From Planctomycetota bacterium (GTDB taxonomy: Bacteria > Planctomycetota > Phycisphaerae > Sedimentisphaerales > Anaerobacaceae): a stretch of DNA of 64,000 nucleotides. Position numbers and translations under genes: made by a program. Under the pieces are notes generated by a model. It did not search any database. It was not told where the DNA came from and was given only the letters and a program-made list of their open reading frames with translations. The stretch is taken from positions 33,594 to 97,593 of the forward strand of contig VRUG01000014.1 of NCBI GenBank assembly GCA_019456255.1, read 5' to 3'. Every line of letters starts with the position of its first letter. The stretch's first letter is position 1. Shown here one piece after another: positions 45,481-54,516 of the stretch.

Positions 45481-46629
45481 TTAAGTTTCTTTTCCTTTTG
45501 GGAAAGACCACTTTGCACGAATGAAGTTACCAACAAGAGCAACTCCCATTGCGCTTATAAAAGTAATGCCCACAGCAAGAAAATAATAGCCAGAATGCTC
45601 CAATTCTACATCAGAATACAAAACTACCAGTACTACAGCAATAATTGCAGCACACAAATAATTCATAGAAACGATAGCAGGAGCTATTCCCAAAAACAGC
45701 CCAATAGTTGGCACTAAAATCAAATAGCTTCCAAAAGGGCTTGATGAAATTCCACCTGAAAAATAAATAAGATATGCTATAGTTCCCAAATCCAAAATGA
45801 ATGTGATCCAGATTGACACACGAAAATGAAGGAGTACTCGATTAATATTAAGGTCTTTCAACATATTCTTATTAGATGAAAGTGAAATCAATAGCCCAAG
45901 AACACCTATAATAAGAGTGGTTGTTAGATGATATTTTGTAAGACCTGCCTCTTGCAACATGACAACTCCAGTTGTGATAACTATCATGCCAGCAAGATGA
46001 GAAAAAAATAGAACGCTAGAATATCTTGATTCAAGAGATTCTCGGGGGAGGGTGGAAATCTTCAGGGGTAAACATGAATGGACCTGCGTTCTATACGATT
46101 CCATATTTGTTGCTATGCTTGCCAAATATTTGGTTTCTCTATTCGAAATGAAAACTAAATATCCTAAGGCAACAAAAAGTGTTACGAGATAAACATAAAA
46201 CGAACAGGAGAATGTGGCATGAAGAAGCATGGTAAGCAAACTTCCAATAGCAAAAATATACATACCTGTATACATTGGGTGCCTGAGATAAGCATATATC
46301 CCATTGGTTTTGATTTTGGTAGCGGTGGAGCAACCAAAACCAGGCCAACGATGTTGGTCTGCTAGTTCATATTTTGCCCTAGCGACAAGAAAAGTGCCAT
46401 TAAAAGTTAAAATCAAGGCAAACAAGTCCTGAAATTTAAAGGTTTCCATTCGTAAAATAACGCTGGCATATATTATAATTGGAATAAAATAAAGACATCT
46501 AATGACAGTAATAAGGTGCTTATTTACTAATAACTCAGATGGGCCTTTTTTCCGAAAATCAGAAATGCACCCAATAAAAAATGCCAGTATGCAATATTGA
46601 ATTATCTGGTATACCCATACATAGTCCAT
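45481..46629 (-). CDS. Isoprenylcysteine carboxyl methyltransferase-like membrane protein
   Basis: 382 residues from ATG 46629, chosen because AGGAG lies 10 bases upstream; a start at 46668 lacks one. The N-terminal half has four to five membrane helices and the ICMT/PEMT motif GIYAYLRHPMYTGMYIF followed by ESYRTQV, which binds S-adenosylmethionine in family enzymes. The C-terminal half (about 215-375) adds six further hydrophobic segments of unknown type, which ICMT proteins normally lack. The gene is alone between two tRNA-like repeats. Methyl acceptor unknown. Confidence 0.72.
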   Translation of the reverse strand: MDYVWVYQIIQYCILAFFIGCISDFRKKGPSELLVNKHLITVIRCLYFIPIIIYASVILRMETFKFQDLFALILTFNGTFLVARAKYELADQHRWPGFGCSTATKIKTNGIYAYLRHPMYTGMYIFAIGSLLTMLLHATFSCSFYVYLVTLFVALGYLVFISNRETKYLASIATNMESYRTQVHSCLPLKISTLPRESLESRYSSVLFFSHLAGMIVITTGVVMLQEAGLTKYHLTTTLIIGVLGLLISLSSNKNMLKDLNINRVLLHFRVSIWITFILDLGTIAYLIYFSGGISSSPFGSYLILVPTIGLFLGIAPAIVSMNYLCAAIIAVVLVVLYSDVELEHSGYYFLAVGITFISAMGVALVGNFIRAKWSFPKGKET

Positions 46630-46711
46630 GCTATTTTGTCTCCTTAAATTACGACATAGTTTATACATAAAATAATCAGACTCGTCAAGATATTATTTTT
46701 AAAAATAAACG

Positions 46712-46910
46712 CGAAGGGACTCGAACCCTCAACCTTCGGATCGACAGTCCGACTACGGGTTTTGTAAGTGTTTGTCAATAAATGATTAATGATTGTTATT
46801 AAATGACTTATGATGATGACAATACCACAACAGTAACGCGACCGTAGCTCAAACGAGCATAACTGTTGCAAATTGTGTTGCAAATTTTAGACTTGGATTA
46901 ACCCTTTTTA
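46712..46910 (-). repeat. tRNA-like attachment repeat, copy B
   Basis: Same orientation as copies A and C. Similar to copy A over about 190 bp, with the 39-bp core identical and later parts diverging by substitutions and small indels. With copy A it brackets the methyltransferase gene in a unit of 1567 bp. Confidence 0.7.
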
Positions 46911-47445
46911 GCCTTAACCAAATCAAAAAGTCGACTGAAATTGGCAAAATCCGCTTTCCAGAACCTTCTATTTTACAATAACTTAAAGTTCGTCTGACTT
47001 TTGGACCCCTACGGGTTAATCCTCAATGTCTGAATTTTTTCCGTTAGCGATACCGCATTATATAGCTTTTGGGTACATGAGGATGAGTAACTACATCATG
47101 TTTATGACTTTATAAAACTTAGAGCGGTTAAAGTGGCAGAACAGAAGGGATTAATGGTTAAGAATTCACCTATAGCAGGGTCTGTTTTGCAATGCCGAGC
47201 CAAAGATAATGATGCTGTACGTAAAGTAAGAGTACCTGTTCTCATCGCAAATGCGCTAACCTTTTTGGCCGATGATATGGAGCATAGGGGGCAAGAGAGA
47301 GTGGCGGTGCCGTGCCTATTTGATTGGAACGAAGCAAATATTAAACGGCGTAACCGTACATAGCCTGCGATAACAATGGTCAAGCGATTTGTCAAGATCG
47401 TAAAAATAATGGAAGCACAGCAAGCGATACAAGAAAACCTGTGAA
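46911..47445. other. Gene-poor stretch, possible decayed coding sequence
   Basis: No gene can be supported. A plus-strand frame from GTG 47133 to 47363 and a minus-strand frame ending at 47102 overlap each other; neither has a ribosome-binding site or a recognisable family, and the minus frame runs into the glycosyltransferase gene. Decayed remains of a mobile element are possible. Confidence 0.35.
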
Positions 47446-48846
47446 TTACGACTGCCGCTTGGTGAGCAATTTGGTATTTCTTTCTGCGAAAATAGACGCT
47501 TTTTTTCTGGTCAATTGCATTCCTCTGCTGGGTGCTTCCTGACGTTTGGATTGAAGGAATTCGATATGCTGCAACAACTCCCAAGCAACATTGTCCCATC
47601 GCATCCGATGACCTCTTTCGTGAGCTCGTTTTTCCATTCTAAGGCGTTCATCTCTATCGAAAACAAGATAGTCCAATCCCTGAGCTATTTGTTCGATTGA
47701 AGGCTCGCCCGAATCGACAAGAATCCCCCTGGCATGTTTGTCGACAATAATACCTTCCCTGCCTCGCATCTTAGGACTGATCAGCTCAAATGCATATGTG
47801 AATTTAGTTGCTATTGCTACTCTTCCCGCCCCAAGGGTATCTGCCAATATTCCACTTGATATTTGCCGCATATTGAGATAAGGCAGTACCATGATATTTG
47901 TAGCACTGTAAAGTTTCATGAGAGTGTCTTCATCTAAGAAAGTGTTGTAAAAGACAATATCATAATCCTTTAAACCGCCAGTGCCAAGTTCTTTGATCTC
48001 ACACCATCGTAGCCCCAAGTCTTTAAGAGATTGTTCTATTGTTGCTTGATATTCTCTATAGAATCTACCATCATCTGCTTTAACAAATTCCGGGTGGCAC
48101 TGGCCTGCGATCAAATAAACGATATTTTCTCTTTGGTCCTTCGTACACGATTCATTTAAAAACCTGGCATAAGCTCCAATGCTGTATTGTATCCCTTTGT
48201 CAGGTGAGCGAAGCCCAAGAGTTGAAATTAGTATCCTGTTTTCAAAGCCATATTCTTTTTTTATTGTCAATCTATCAGATTGAGAGGGGGTTAGTATCCT
48301 AATTCCGTGGTCTATATGCTTTACTTTTGAGCGGTTGATTTTATATGTATCCGATTCGAGTATATCAACCGCTTGTTCTGTTGTAACAATAAATCCGTCG
48401 CTGTAATCGGCCAGGTTTTGCAGAGTCCTTTTTTGATGTGAATCAGGGTTATCAAGAAGAGTGTGCAAATAGACTATGGTCAAAAGCCCTTGTTGGCTGA
48501 ACGTCTTTGCCATAGTGACGAAATTATCACCTTTTGCCTCGTTGCCATCCTTGTCAGGGTCAAGTCCATATTCATGTTGCAATAATACGATAGTTGGGTT
48601 GGCACTTTCACGTGCTCTGGCTGCTATATCAGCGGTCGCTTTGTGCCAGGATTCAGGATTGTACTGGTCAATGACGAGATCGACAGGAATGTGGTACGAC
48701 ATTTTATTGTTGTCGATTACCGCTACTCTAATATGGCCGATTTCACCGGTAAAGTGTTCCAGGGCGTTGGCCAGGTCACGCGAGAACGTGCCTATACCAC
48801 ACCTTCGTGGTGGATATGTGCTTACAATGCGGATATTATACGGCAT
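47446..48846 (-). CDS. GT4-like (GT-B fold) glycosyltransferase
   Basis: 466 residues. The N-terminus IRIVSTYPPRRCGIGTFSR is the donor-lobe opening of GT4-type transferases; the C-terminal lobe has ILISTLGLRSPDKGIQYSI, IMVLPYLNMRQISSGILAD and GAGRVAIATKFTYAFELI. The final 35 residues are Lys/Arg-rich. The family moves sugars from nucleotide-sugars to lipid or glycan acceptors on the cytoplasmic face. Related planctomycete and proteobacterial proteins occur with mannose or trehalose-type transferases, but the sugar is not deducible here. Confidence 0.8.
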   Translation of the reverse strand: MPYNIRIVSTYPPRRCGIGTFSRDLANALEHFTGEIGHIRVAVIDNNKMSYHIPVDLVIDQYNPESWHKATADIAARARESANPTIVLLQHEYGLDPDKDGNEAKGDNFVTMAKTFSQQGLLTIVYLHTLLDNPDSHQKRTLQNLADYSDGFIVTTEQAVDILESDTYKINRSKVKHIDHGIRILTPSQSDRLTIKKEYGFENRILISTLGLRSPDKGIQYSIGAYARFLNESCTKDQRENIVYLIAGQCHPEFVKADDGRFYREYQATIEQSLKDLGLRWCEIKELGTGGLKDYDIVFYNTFLDEDTLMKLYSATNIMVLPYLNMRQISSGILADTLGAGRVAIATKFTYAFELISPKMRGREGIIVDKHARGILVDSGEPSIEQIAQGLDYLVFDRDERLRMEKRAHERGHRMRWDNVAWELLQHIEFLQSKRQEAPSRGMQLTRKKASIFAERNTKLLTKRQS

Positions 48847-48978
48847 GGCGAAATCTTTAATCCTTTCTTGTGGTCTATCTTTTTCTTACTCTTAAACCTG
48901 ACCAGATCATACTAAGCAAATCACTCTTTGTTAAAGAGTTTACCACGTAAGCCAAAGAAAATCCAGAAAGTTCACTTT

Positions 48979-49521
48979 CTATCCATGTCCGGCAATTCTC
49001 CTGTGAGGATAAGTTTTACGATACCACTTGATGAGATGATAGAAAGCAAAATAAGCTGTAATAGAAATAGCACCCCCTATGACAAGACCTCCCACCCACA
49101 ACTCAGCCCCAATACTCATTAGCAAAGTCAAAAGCTCCTGCCAGAAATCAGTCCGATAAAAGCAGGTTATAATGCTGTCGAACGCGAAAAGGTCCTTGAA
49201 CAATACAACAACTTCTTCATGTGTAAGTGCCTGCTCGCCACGAAAATAGCTTAGAAGATACCATCCGACCAGGTAGTTGGGGTAATATATGAAGAAGGCA
49301 GTAAAAACATTTGATACCCACACGCAAGTAAGGGCAACAAACTTGTTTGCTCCTATCATAGAAGTCAATGAAAGTGCTATTAGTATATGCAGGCCCATCG
49401 CAGGTGTCCAGGCTGCGAGCAAACCAAGCGCGACACCCATGGCAATTCTGTGGGGAGAGTCATCGACGTGTAGTATTCGATGCGTAATGAAATGGATGGT
49501 TGGTTGAAATATTGTCCGCAT
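48979..49521 (-). CDS. DUF2062 membrane protein
   Basis: 180 residues with four hydrophobic segments. The DUF2062 pattern is visible: DSPHRIAMGVALGLLAAWTP, HILIALSLTSMIGANK and LTCVWVSNVFTAFFIYYPNY. AAGGA stands just before the ATG. The family is often next to glycosyltransferases or in envelope loci, which fits the neighbour at 47446. Function unknown. Confidence 0.82.
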   Translation of the reverse strand: MRTIFQPTIHFITHRILHVDDSPHRIAMGVALGLLAAWTPAMGLHILIALSLTSMIGANKFVALTCVWVSNVFTAFFIYYPNYLVGWYLLSYFRGEQALTHEEVVVLFKDLFAFDSIITCFYRTDFWQELLTLLMSIGAELWVGGLVIGGAISITAYFAFYHLIKWYRKTYPHRRIAGHG

Positions 49522-49765
49522 ATGTCCTTTTGTTCATCATACTCGATTATTTCAGTCTTTTTTTAAAACCAGGTTTCAATTGTAATGCAATCGGGCCTGA
49601 TCGTAAATATCTATCTGGCCGGGATATTTACTAACTTATCACAGATAGGCCCAAAGCTCAGACTGTTCGACGTTTCCTTTGTTCTATCCAACCAATTCTT
49701 GCGTGGATACGATAATTTTGTACAATCACAGCGACTTATGTGATTCTCTGTGAAGGGATGAATTT

Positions 49766-50164
49766 ATGGTAGATAGTTCCATGGTGATTGTTGCCGGGGC
49801 CTCGGAAGAGGAGTTTGATCATGTTAAGCAGTGCCTTTCCGATTGGCAGTGTGTGGCTGAATCTTTGAACGATGGGGAAACAGCAGTATCTTCCATGCCT
49901 GTAACGCCAGGATTGTTTGTCGTATATGCCCAGAAGAGCGAAAAGAGTACGCTGGCGATATGTGAGCAACTTCGGAATTCTCCCGAGACTTTAGCAGTGC
50001 CGATATTACTTGTGATCAGTCGATATGAGATAACCCAGGGCTCTGCCGTTAAGCGTATGGGAAATGCAACGTTTATCATGACCCCTTTTAAAGAAGAAGA
50101 ACTGCGTGATAAAATTGAGCAAATGAAAAAAGAGTTTAATAATCATGAACTAAGCGGAAATTGA
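49766..50164 (+). CDS. Degenerate response-regulator receiver domain protein
   Basis: 132 residues, one receiver-like domain and no output domain. The beta-strand holding the phosphoacceptor reads GLFVVYAQ with no Asp, and the conserved Lys near the end is replaced (FIMTPF in place of xKPF), so phosphorylation is unlikely. The Ser/Thr-type switch region is VISRYE. GAAGGGATG lies before the ATG. The neighbour is a small acidic reading frame overlapping its stop. It probably acts by protein contact, if it is still functional. Confidence 0.68.
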   Translation: MVDSSMVIVAGASEEEFDHVKQCLSDWQCVAESLNDGETAVSSMPVTPGLFVVYAQKSEKSTLAICEQLRNSPETLAVPILLVISRYEITQGSAVKRMGNATFIMTPFKEEELRDKIEQMKKEFNNHELSGN

Positions 50165-50378
50165 CGAAATTGTAGAATATCTGCAAGAGACTGAAGGGAC
50201 TCTTGATAAGCGTGATCTGGACGAAGAAGACGATGAGTCGTTATTGGCTGAACTGGGAGACATAATTGAGCGTTTTGAGGCTGCTATCACGGACCCCCAA
50301 AACGCAAATATGAAATACCAAATAAATGTTCTCCTGACAAATGCCAGGGATTATTGCGATCGTATCGAGCTTAACTGA
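50160..50378 (+). CDS. Small acidic protein with no ordinary start codon
   Basis: A 72-codon frame ending in TGA 50376, bounded upstream by TAA at 50151. It reads IDEIVEYLQETEGTLDKRDL, then DEEDDESLLAELGDIIERFE, then YQINVLLTNARDYCDRIEL, strongly acidic, helical and coding in appearance. No ATG or GTG occurs near its beginning; the first candidates are ATT 50160, overlapping the receiver gene's end, or CTG 50178. Either a rare start, a frameshift relative to the receiver gene or a lost start must be invoked. No family recognised. Confidence 0.5.
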   Translation: MDEIVEYLQETEGTLDKRDLDEEDDESLLAELGDIIERFEAAITDPQNANMKYQINVLLTNARDYCDRIELN

Positions 50379-50453
50379 AACAGAGTATGGTTATTATTTG
50401 TTTTTTCCAATGTTTTTTGGATGAAAACCTGAATTTATATATCAGAGACAATT

Positions 50454-51203
50454 ATGATTTTAGCCCAAAATGTCACAAAATATTTTGGCAGATTCCAGGC
50501 CTTAAAAGATGTTTCTTTCGAAATTAAAAAAGGAGAAATCGTCGGTTTTTTAGGCCGGAATGGTGCAGGAAAAACAACATTAATGCGTATCCTGACTTCG
50601 TATTTACCTGCCAGTTCAGGTAAGGTTGTAATAGGGGGTGACGACGTTGAAAAGAATTCCCTGGCTATCCGAAAAAAAATAGGATATTTGCCGGAGACCC
50701 CACCGCTTTACTCAAATATGACAGTGAACGACTACCTTAAATTCGCAGCGGAGATAAAAGATGTGCCCGCCAGAGAGCGGCGTAACCGTATTAATGAAGT
50801 TTTAGAGGAATGCAACATCGGCGAGGTAAGGGATAAAATTATCGGAGTTCTGTCGAGAGGATATAAACAGCGTGTAGGAATTGCACAGGCCATAATTAAT
50901 AAGCCGGAATTACTTATTTTGGACGAGCCAACAAGTGGACTCGACCCCATTCAGAATCTTCAGATACGCAAACTAATCAAAAATCTGGAGTATGAAAGAA
51001 CCGTCATTTTAAGTACGCACATTCTTTCCGAAATTGAACAAATCGCCCACAGAGTATTAATCATCAGATCGGGCCGAATTATTGTTGATAAATCATTGGA
51101 TATGCTCTTGAAAGATTATAGTGACGATCAATGCGCCGAATCAACTCTTGAGGAGGTTTTTGTGAAATTACATTCTGAAACATCTGAGGAAAATAATGAA
51201 TAA
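50454..51203 (+). CDS. ABC-2/Gld-type transporter ATP-binding protein
   Basis: 249 residues. Walker A GRNGAGKT (34-41), signature VLSRGYKQRVGIAQAI, Walker B LLILDEPTSGLDP and the switch His in ILSTHILSE. This is the GldA/NatA type. The stop overlaps the permease start by 8 bp, and the third gene of the set is GldG-like. Together they form an exporter-like complex; in Bacteroidetes the Gld version supports gliding, while in planctomycetes the cargo is unknown. Confidence 0.9.
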   Translation: MILAQNVTKYFGRFQALKDVSFEIKKGEIVGFLGRNGAGKTTLMRILTSYLPASSGKVVIGGDDVEKNSLAIRKKIGYLPETPPLYSNMTVNDYLKFAAEIKDVPARERRNRINEVLEECNIGEVRDKIIGVLSRGYKQRVGIAQAIINKPELLILDEPTSGLDPIQNLQIRKLIKNLEYERTVILSTHILSEIEQIAHRVLIIRSGRIIVDKSLDMLLKDYSDDQCAESTLEEVFVKLHSETSEENNE

Positions 51204-51906
51204 AGTTTTTGCGATAGCCAAAAAGGAGTTGACGGCTTATTTCAAGTCGCCTATTGCATACATTGTACTGATCCTCACGATTTCCGTATTCAATGTTTTC
51301 TTTTACATGATTATCGATCAAAACAGGGAAGCATCCTTGCGGGATGTTTTTAAGGTTATGGAGTTTATGTTTGTTTTTCTTATTCCGCTTTTAACTATGA
51401 AAATATTTTCTGAAGAGAAGCTGACAGGAACAATAGAATTCTTAATGACTTCTCCAATAACAAATACCGCCATCGTTTTAGGTAAATATTTGGGCTCTTT
51501 GATATTCTTTACATTAATAATAATCATGACGGTCACCTACTATTTTATTATTGAATATTTCGGTCAACCTGACCGAATGTCTATACTAACAGGTTTTTTA
51601 GGTATTTGGCTGGAAGGATCTTTTTTCCTCGCTATCGGCATATTGACATCATCGTGGACACGCAATCAAATTATCGCGGCGATAAGTTCATACGCAATTT
51701 TGTTTTTATTATATTTCTCGATAAGTTTTACTAATTCTCTCAGTGGCCCTATGGAGGCAGTAGTGCGATACGCCGGCACATGGAGTCATTTAGGGAATTT
51801 TACAGTTGGCCTTATTACCGTTGCAGATGTGGTTTATTATTTAAGTGGAATCATTTTCTGTTTGATTTTAACAAGATTTGGTATTGAGAATCGATTATGG
51901 CGTTAA
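51196..51906 (+). CDS. ABC-2/GldF-type permease
   Basis: 236 residues with six hydrophobic segments. N-terminus FAIAKKELTAYFKSPIAYIV and the following MKIFSEEKLTGTIEFLMTSP are typical of GldF/ABC-2 permeases. Its start lies inside the ATPase gene and its stop overlaps the GldG-like gene by 10 bp, so the three are translated together. Confidence 0.88.
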   Translation: MNKVFAIAKKELTAYFKSPIAYIVLILTISVFNVFFYMIIDQNREASLRDVFKVMEFMFVFLIPLLTMKIFSEEKLTGTIEFLMTSPITNTAIVLGKYLGSLIFFTLIIIMTVTYYFIIEYFGQPDRMSILTGFLGIWLEGSFFLAIGILTSSWTRNQIIAAISSYAILFLLYFSISFTNSLSGPMEAVVRYAGTWSHLGNFTVGLITVADVVYYLSGIIFCLILTRFGIENRLWR

Positions 51907-53486
51907 GCAGGAATTGCAAAATTTCATCTGTTTTCTTTGGCGCAGGCTCTGCTTGTCTGGCGTATGGCCTATCTATTTCTTATATCGAGCAGCATTTTAG
52001 CATCTTAGCTGTGTCAATTGCTTTATTGGGTATGGTCTTATTGTTGTTTTGCTTTCTAAACATCAAGAGGATAGCTCCGAAATCTTCAAAAATATCACAT
52101 TGGAAAAAATATGGTATTGTCATACTTGTTATTTTCCTTTCGATAATCTTTTATATCGGAATAAACTTCTTAGCCTACACTTGTAAATTGAGATGGGATT
52201 TGACTAAGACCGGACAGCATACTTTAACGGAAAGCACAATAGATTATATTGAAGGGCTTACGCAAGATGTCCAGTTGACGGCCTTCTTTGTTGGATTGCC
52301 ACCCAAATATCTGGAAGATATTTTCGAAGAATACAAAAGAGTTTCAAAAGGTAGAATTAAAACCGAAATCATCGACCCTATCGTTCAAATAGGCCGTGCC
52401 TCCCAATTTGGCAATATCATAAACAGCGAAGAAAACAAAGTTATTATCCAGTCAGGCAGCGAACGAAGAGATATTGATTTTACGAAAAAACCGTTATCGG
52501 AGGAACAACTAACCAATGCCATTGTTCGTGTAACCAGAGAAACTCGCAATGTATATTTCCTTACGGGGCACAAGGAATACGGCATCTTTGATAAGGGAGA
52601 AAAGGGATTAAGCGATTTGGTGAAATTGTTATCATCGAATCGCATTAGCAGCAAGGAAATTATGCTTGGAGTTACAGGAGCAGTCCCCGAAGATTGTGAT
52701 GTTCTGATTATACCGGGACCTCATAATGCTCTAACAGAAAAAGAGGAAGGGATTATAGAAGAATATTTGAAAAAAGGAGGTGATGCATTGTTCTTAATTG
52801 AACATATTATTGTTACGACTCCAGATAAACCTTTAACAGAAGAAGAAATGCATAAAAATCCATCCTTGAATAGTATTCTTAATAATTGGGGGGTAATGGT
52901 AGCAGACGATATTGTAGTCGATTTAAAAAGTCATGCCGGCTCGGATGTTGGATGTCCCGCTACGCGTAATTATGTACCACACAAGGCCATCACCGCAGGT
53001 TTAGATTACACTTTTTATGTCAGGCCAAGATCCATTTCAACTTATGAAAATCGACGAGATACAATCAAAACAGTTCCTATAGTACTAACATCCTCAGCAC
53101 AAACCAGCTGGGGCGAAACCGACAGAACATTAAATGTGAAATTCGACAAAGCCCTCGACAACCCGGGCCCAGTTCCTTTCGCATATGCTATTTGGGAGCC
53201 TAAAGATGCTAACGACACTTCTGATACCCGCATAGTAGTTTTTACTGATGCTGATTTTCTGAGCAACGCCTATATTGAACATTACAGCAACGCCGAAATG
53301 GGGCTTAATGTTATTAACTGGTTGTCTGAACTGGAGTACAAGGTGTTCCTCAACCGGAAAGAAATAAAAGTCGAACGGCTTGATTTGGCCAGTAAACAAA
53401 AACGCATAATTGCCGTTATCCTTACGTTCATGCCTATCCTTATTGCTGTTAGCGGTATAATGATATGGATAAGACAGAAAAATTAA
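51897..53486 (+). CDS. GldG-like ABC auxiliary membrane protein
   Basis: 529 residues. Two N-terminal membrane helices (about 13-55 and 75-97), a GldG-type domain from about 105 (LRWDLTKTGQHTLTESTIDY, then FFVGLPPKYLEDIFEEYKRV), the glutamine-amidotransferase-like part (DVLIIPGPHNALTEKEEGII) and a C-terminal helix (about 503-523). The usual fourth partner, a DUF4340 protein, is absent: the next gene lies on the other strand. Confidence 0.85.
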   Translation: MALSRNCKISSVFFGAGSACLAYGLSISYIEQHFSILAVSIALLGMVLLLFCFLNIKRIAPKSSKISHWKKYGIVILVIFLSIIFYIGINFLAYTCKLRWDLTKTGQHTLTESTIDYIEGLTQDVQLTAFFVGLPPKYLEDIFEEYKRVSKGRIKTEIIDPIVQIGRASQFGNIINSEENKVIIQSGSERRDIDFTKKPLSEEQLTNAIVRVTRETRNVYFLTGHKEYGIFDKGEKGLSDLVKLLSSNRISSKEIMLGVTGAVPEDCDVLIIPGPHNALTEKEEGIIEEYLKKGGDALFLIEHIIVTTPDKPLTEEEMHKNPSLNSILNNWGVMVADDIVVDLKSHAGSDVGCPATRNYVPHKAITAGLDYTFYVRPRSISTYENRRDTIKTVPIVLTSSAQTSWGETDRTLNVKFDKALDNPGPVPFAYAIWEPKDANDTSDTRIVVFTDADFLSNAYIEHYSNAEMGLNVINWLSELEYKVFLNRKEIKVERLDLASKQKRIIAVILTFMPILIAVSGIMIWIRQKN

Positions 53487-53587
53487 CTACAAGTATTGGA
53501 ATTATTTTAACAAGATGCATAGTAAATCCTTGATGCGGTTAGTTCTGGCATATTTCTTTTGTAGTTAACTCCCCCTTGTCGGGTTTT

Positions 53588-53764
53588 CTACTTTGGCTTG
53601 AATTTATCACAAGAGTCATATCTCCCCATTCTTTTGCCAAGTTCATCTTTGCCGTTTATGCGCTCTTTATACCAGGCTGAGTCCGGATCGCACTGACACA
53701 CACCAAAAAAACGTATTTCACCTTGCGAACGAAAATATTTACAATTCAGGCAAATTCTTTTCAT
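53588..53764 (-). CDS. 58-aa cysteine-containing protein
   Basis: From ATG 53764: MKRICLNCKYFRSQGEIRFF, then GVCQCDPDSAWYKERINGKD and a tail ending YDSCDKFKPK. Cysteines at 5, 8, 23, 25 and 52 (CxxC, CxC and SCDKF) suggest a small zinc or metal knuckle, as in many short hypothetical proteins with the pattern CxxCKYF and CDKF. It lies 25 bp downstream of lemA on the same strand. Function unknown. Confidence 0.62.
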   Translation of the reverse strand: MKRICLNCKYFRSQGEIRFFGVCQCDPDSAWYKERINGKDELGKRMGRYDSCDKFKPK

Positions 53765-53789
53765 ATTATGGTTGTCTCGGCTAATACAA

Positions 53790-54386
53790 TCAAAACTTCA
53801 CTTTTGGCACTCCTGCTTTTGCCTTTTCGGACGCTTCGAAATATTCCGTTTTCTCTACACCCGCTTTCCCACAGAAAAATGACCCGAAGAATTCACGCGT
53901 ATAGGAGTTCAACAGTTTGGCAGATTCATTATACCTGGTTCGTGCCACTGCTATCCGGTTCTCTGTGCCTTCAAGCTGGTCCTGGAGGGCAAGGAAATTT
54001 TGATTGGCCTTTAGATCAGGATATGCCTCCCGAAGTACCAGTAGTCGTGACAAAAATCCGCTTAGCTCATTTGATGCCTTGATTTTGCCTGCCCTGCTAC
54101 CTGCCTGGAAATATTTTTCGCGGGACTTTGCGAGATTCTCGAACAGTTCTTTTTCATGTGATGCGTATCCTTTGACAGTCTCAATGAGATTAGGTATTAA
54201 ATCCAGTCTACGCTGTAGAGTAGTGTCCACGTTCGACCATGCGGTTTTGGCCCCTTCGTCAAGACCGACTGCTCTGTTATAGCCGGAGATGTACCATCTG
54301 AATGCCCCTATACCGACCAGCAGTATAACAGCAAGAATTATAACCAGGACAACCCATACTTTACCGGAATTTTGTCGAGTAAACAT
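53790..54386 (-). CDS. lemA: LemA family protein
   Basis: 198 residues. One membrane helix (about 9-31), then the LemA signature: YNRAVGLDEGAKTAWSNVDT, LQRRLDLIPNLIETVKGYAS and NRIAVARTRYNESAKLLNSY. The rest is a coiled-coil bundle. LemA genes are usually paired with a TPM-domain gene; here that partner (56507-57286) is 2.1 kb upstream with other genes between. AAGGAACC precedes the start. Confidence 0.92.
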   Translation of the reverse strand: MFTRQNSGKVWVVLVIILAVILLVGIGAFRWYISGYNRAVGLDEGAKTAWSNVDTTLQRRLDLIPNLIETVKGYASHEKELFENLAKSREKYFQAGSRAGKIKASNELSGFLSRLLVLREAYPDLKANQNFLALQDQLEGTENRIAVARTRYNESAKLLNSYTREFFGSFFCGKAGVEKTEYFEASEKAKAGVPKVKF

Positions 54387-54412
54387 AACATGGTTCCTTT
54401 CATGTCGAATTT

Positions 54413-54481
54413 ACCACGAAGGACGCGAAGTTCACGAAGTTAAAGTTAAAGAACCAAATCTCTTTTCGTGTACTTCGTGGT
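54413..54481. repeat. Inverted repeat with CACGAAG words
   Basis: ACCACGAAG at 54413-54421 is matched by CTTCGTGGT at 54473-54481. Between them the word (C/G)ACGAAG or CGCGAAG recurs at 9-10-bp steps and GTTAAA occurs twice. It sits immediately upstream of lemA. Confidence 0.6.
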
Positions 54482-54516
54482 GAACAATATACTTTTTTCT
54501 GCCTTAACGGCTCGTT

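Noticed and set aside
47102..47599. 165-codon minus-strand frame
   Set aside because: Overlaps the well-supported glycosyltransferase gene for 150 bp, has an odd composition and no family resemblance.
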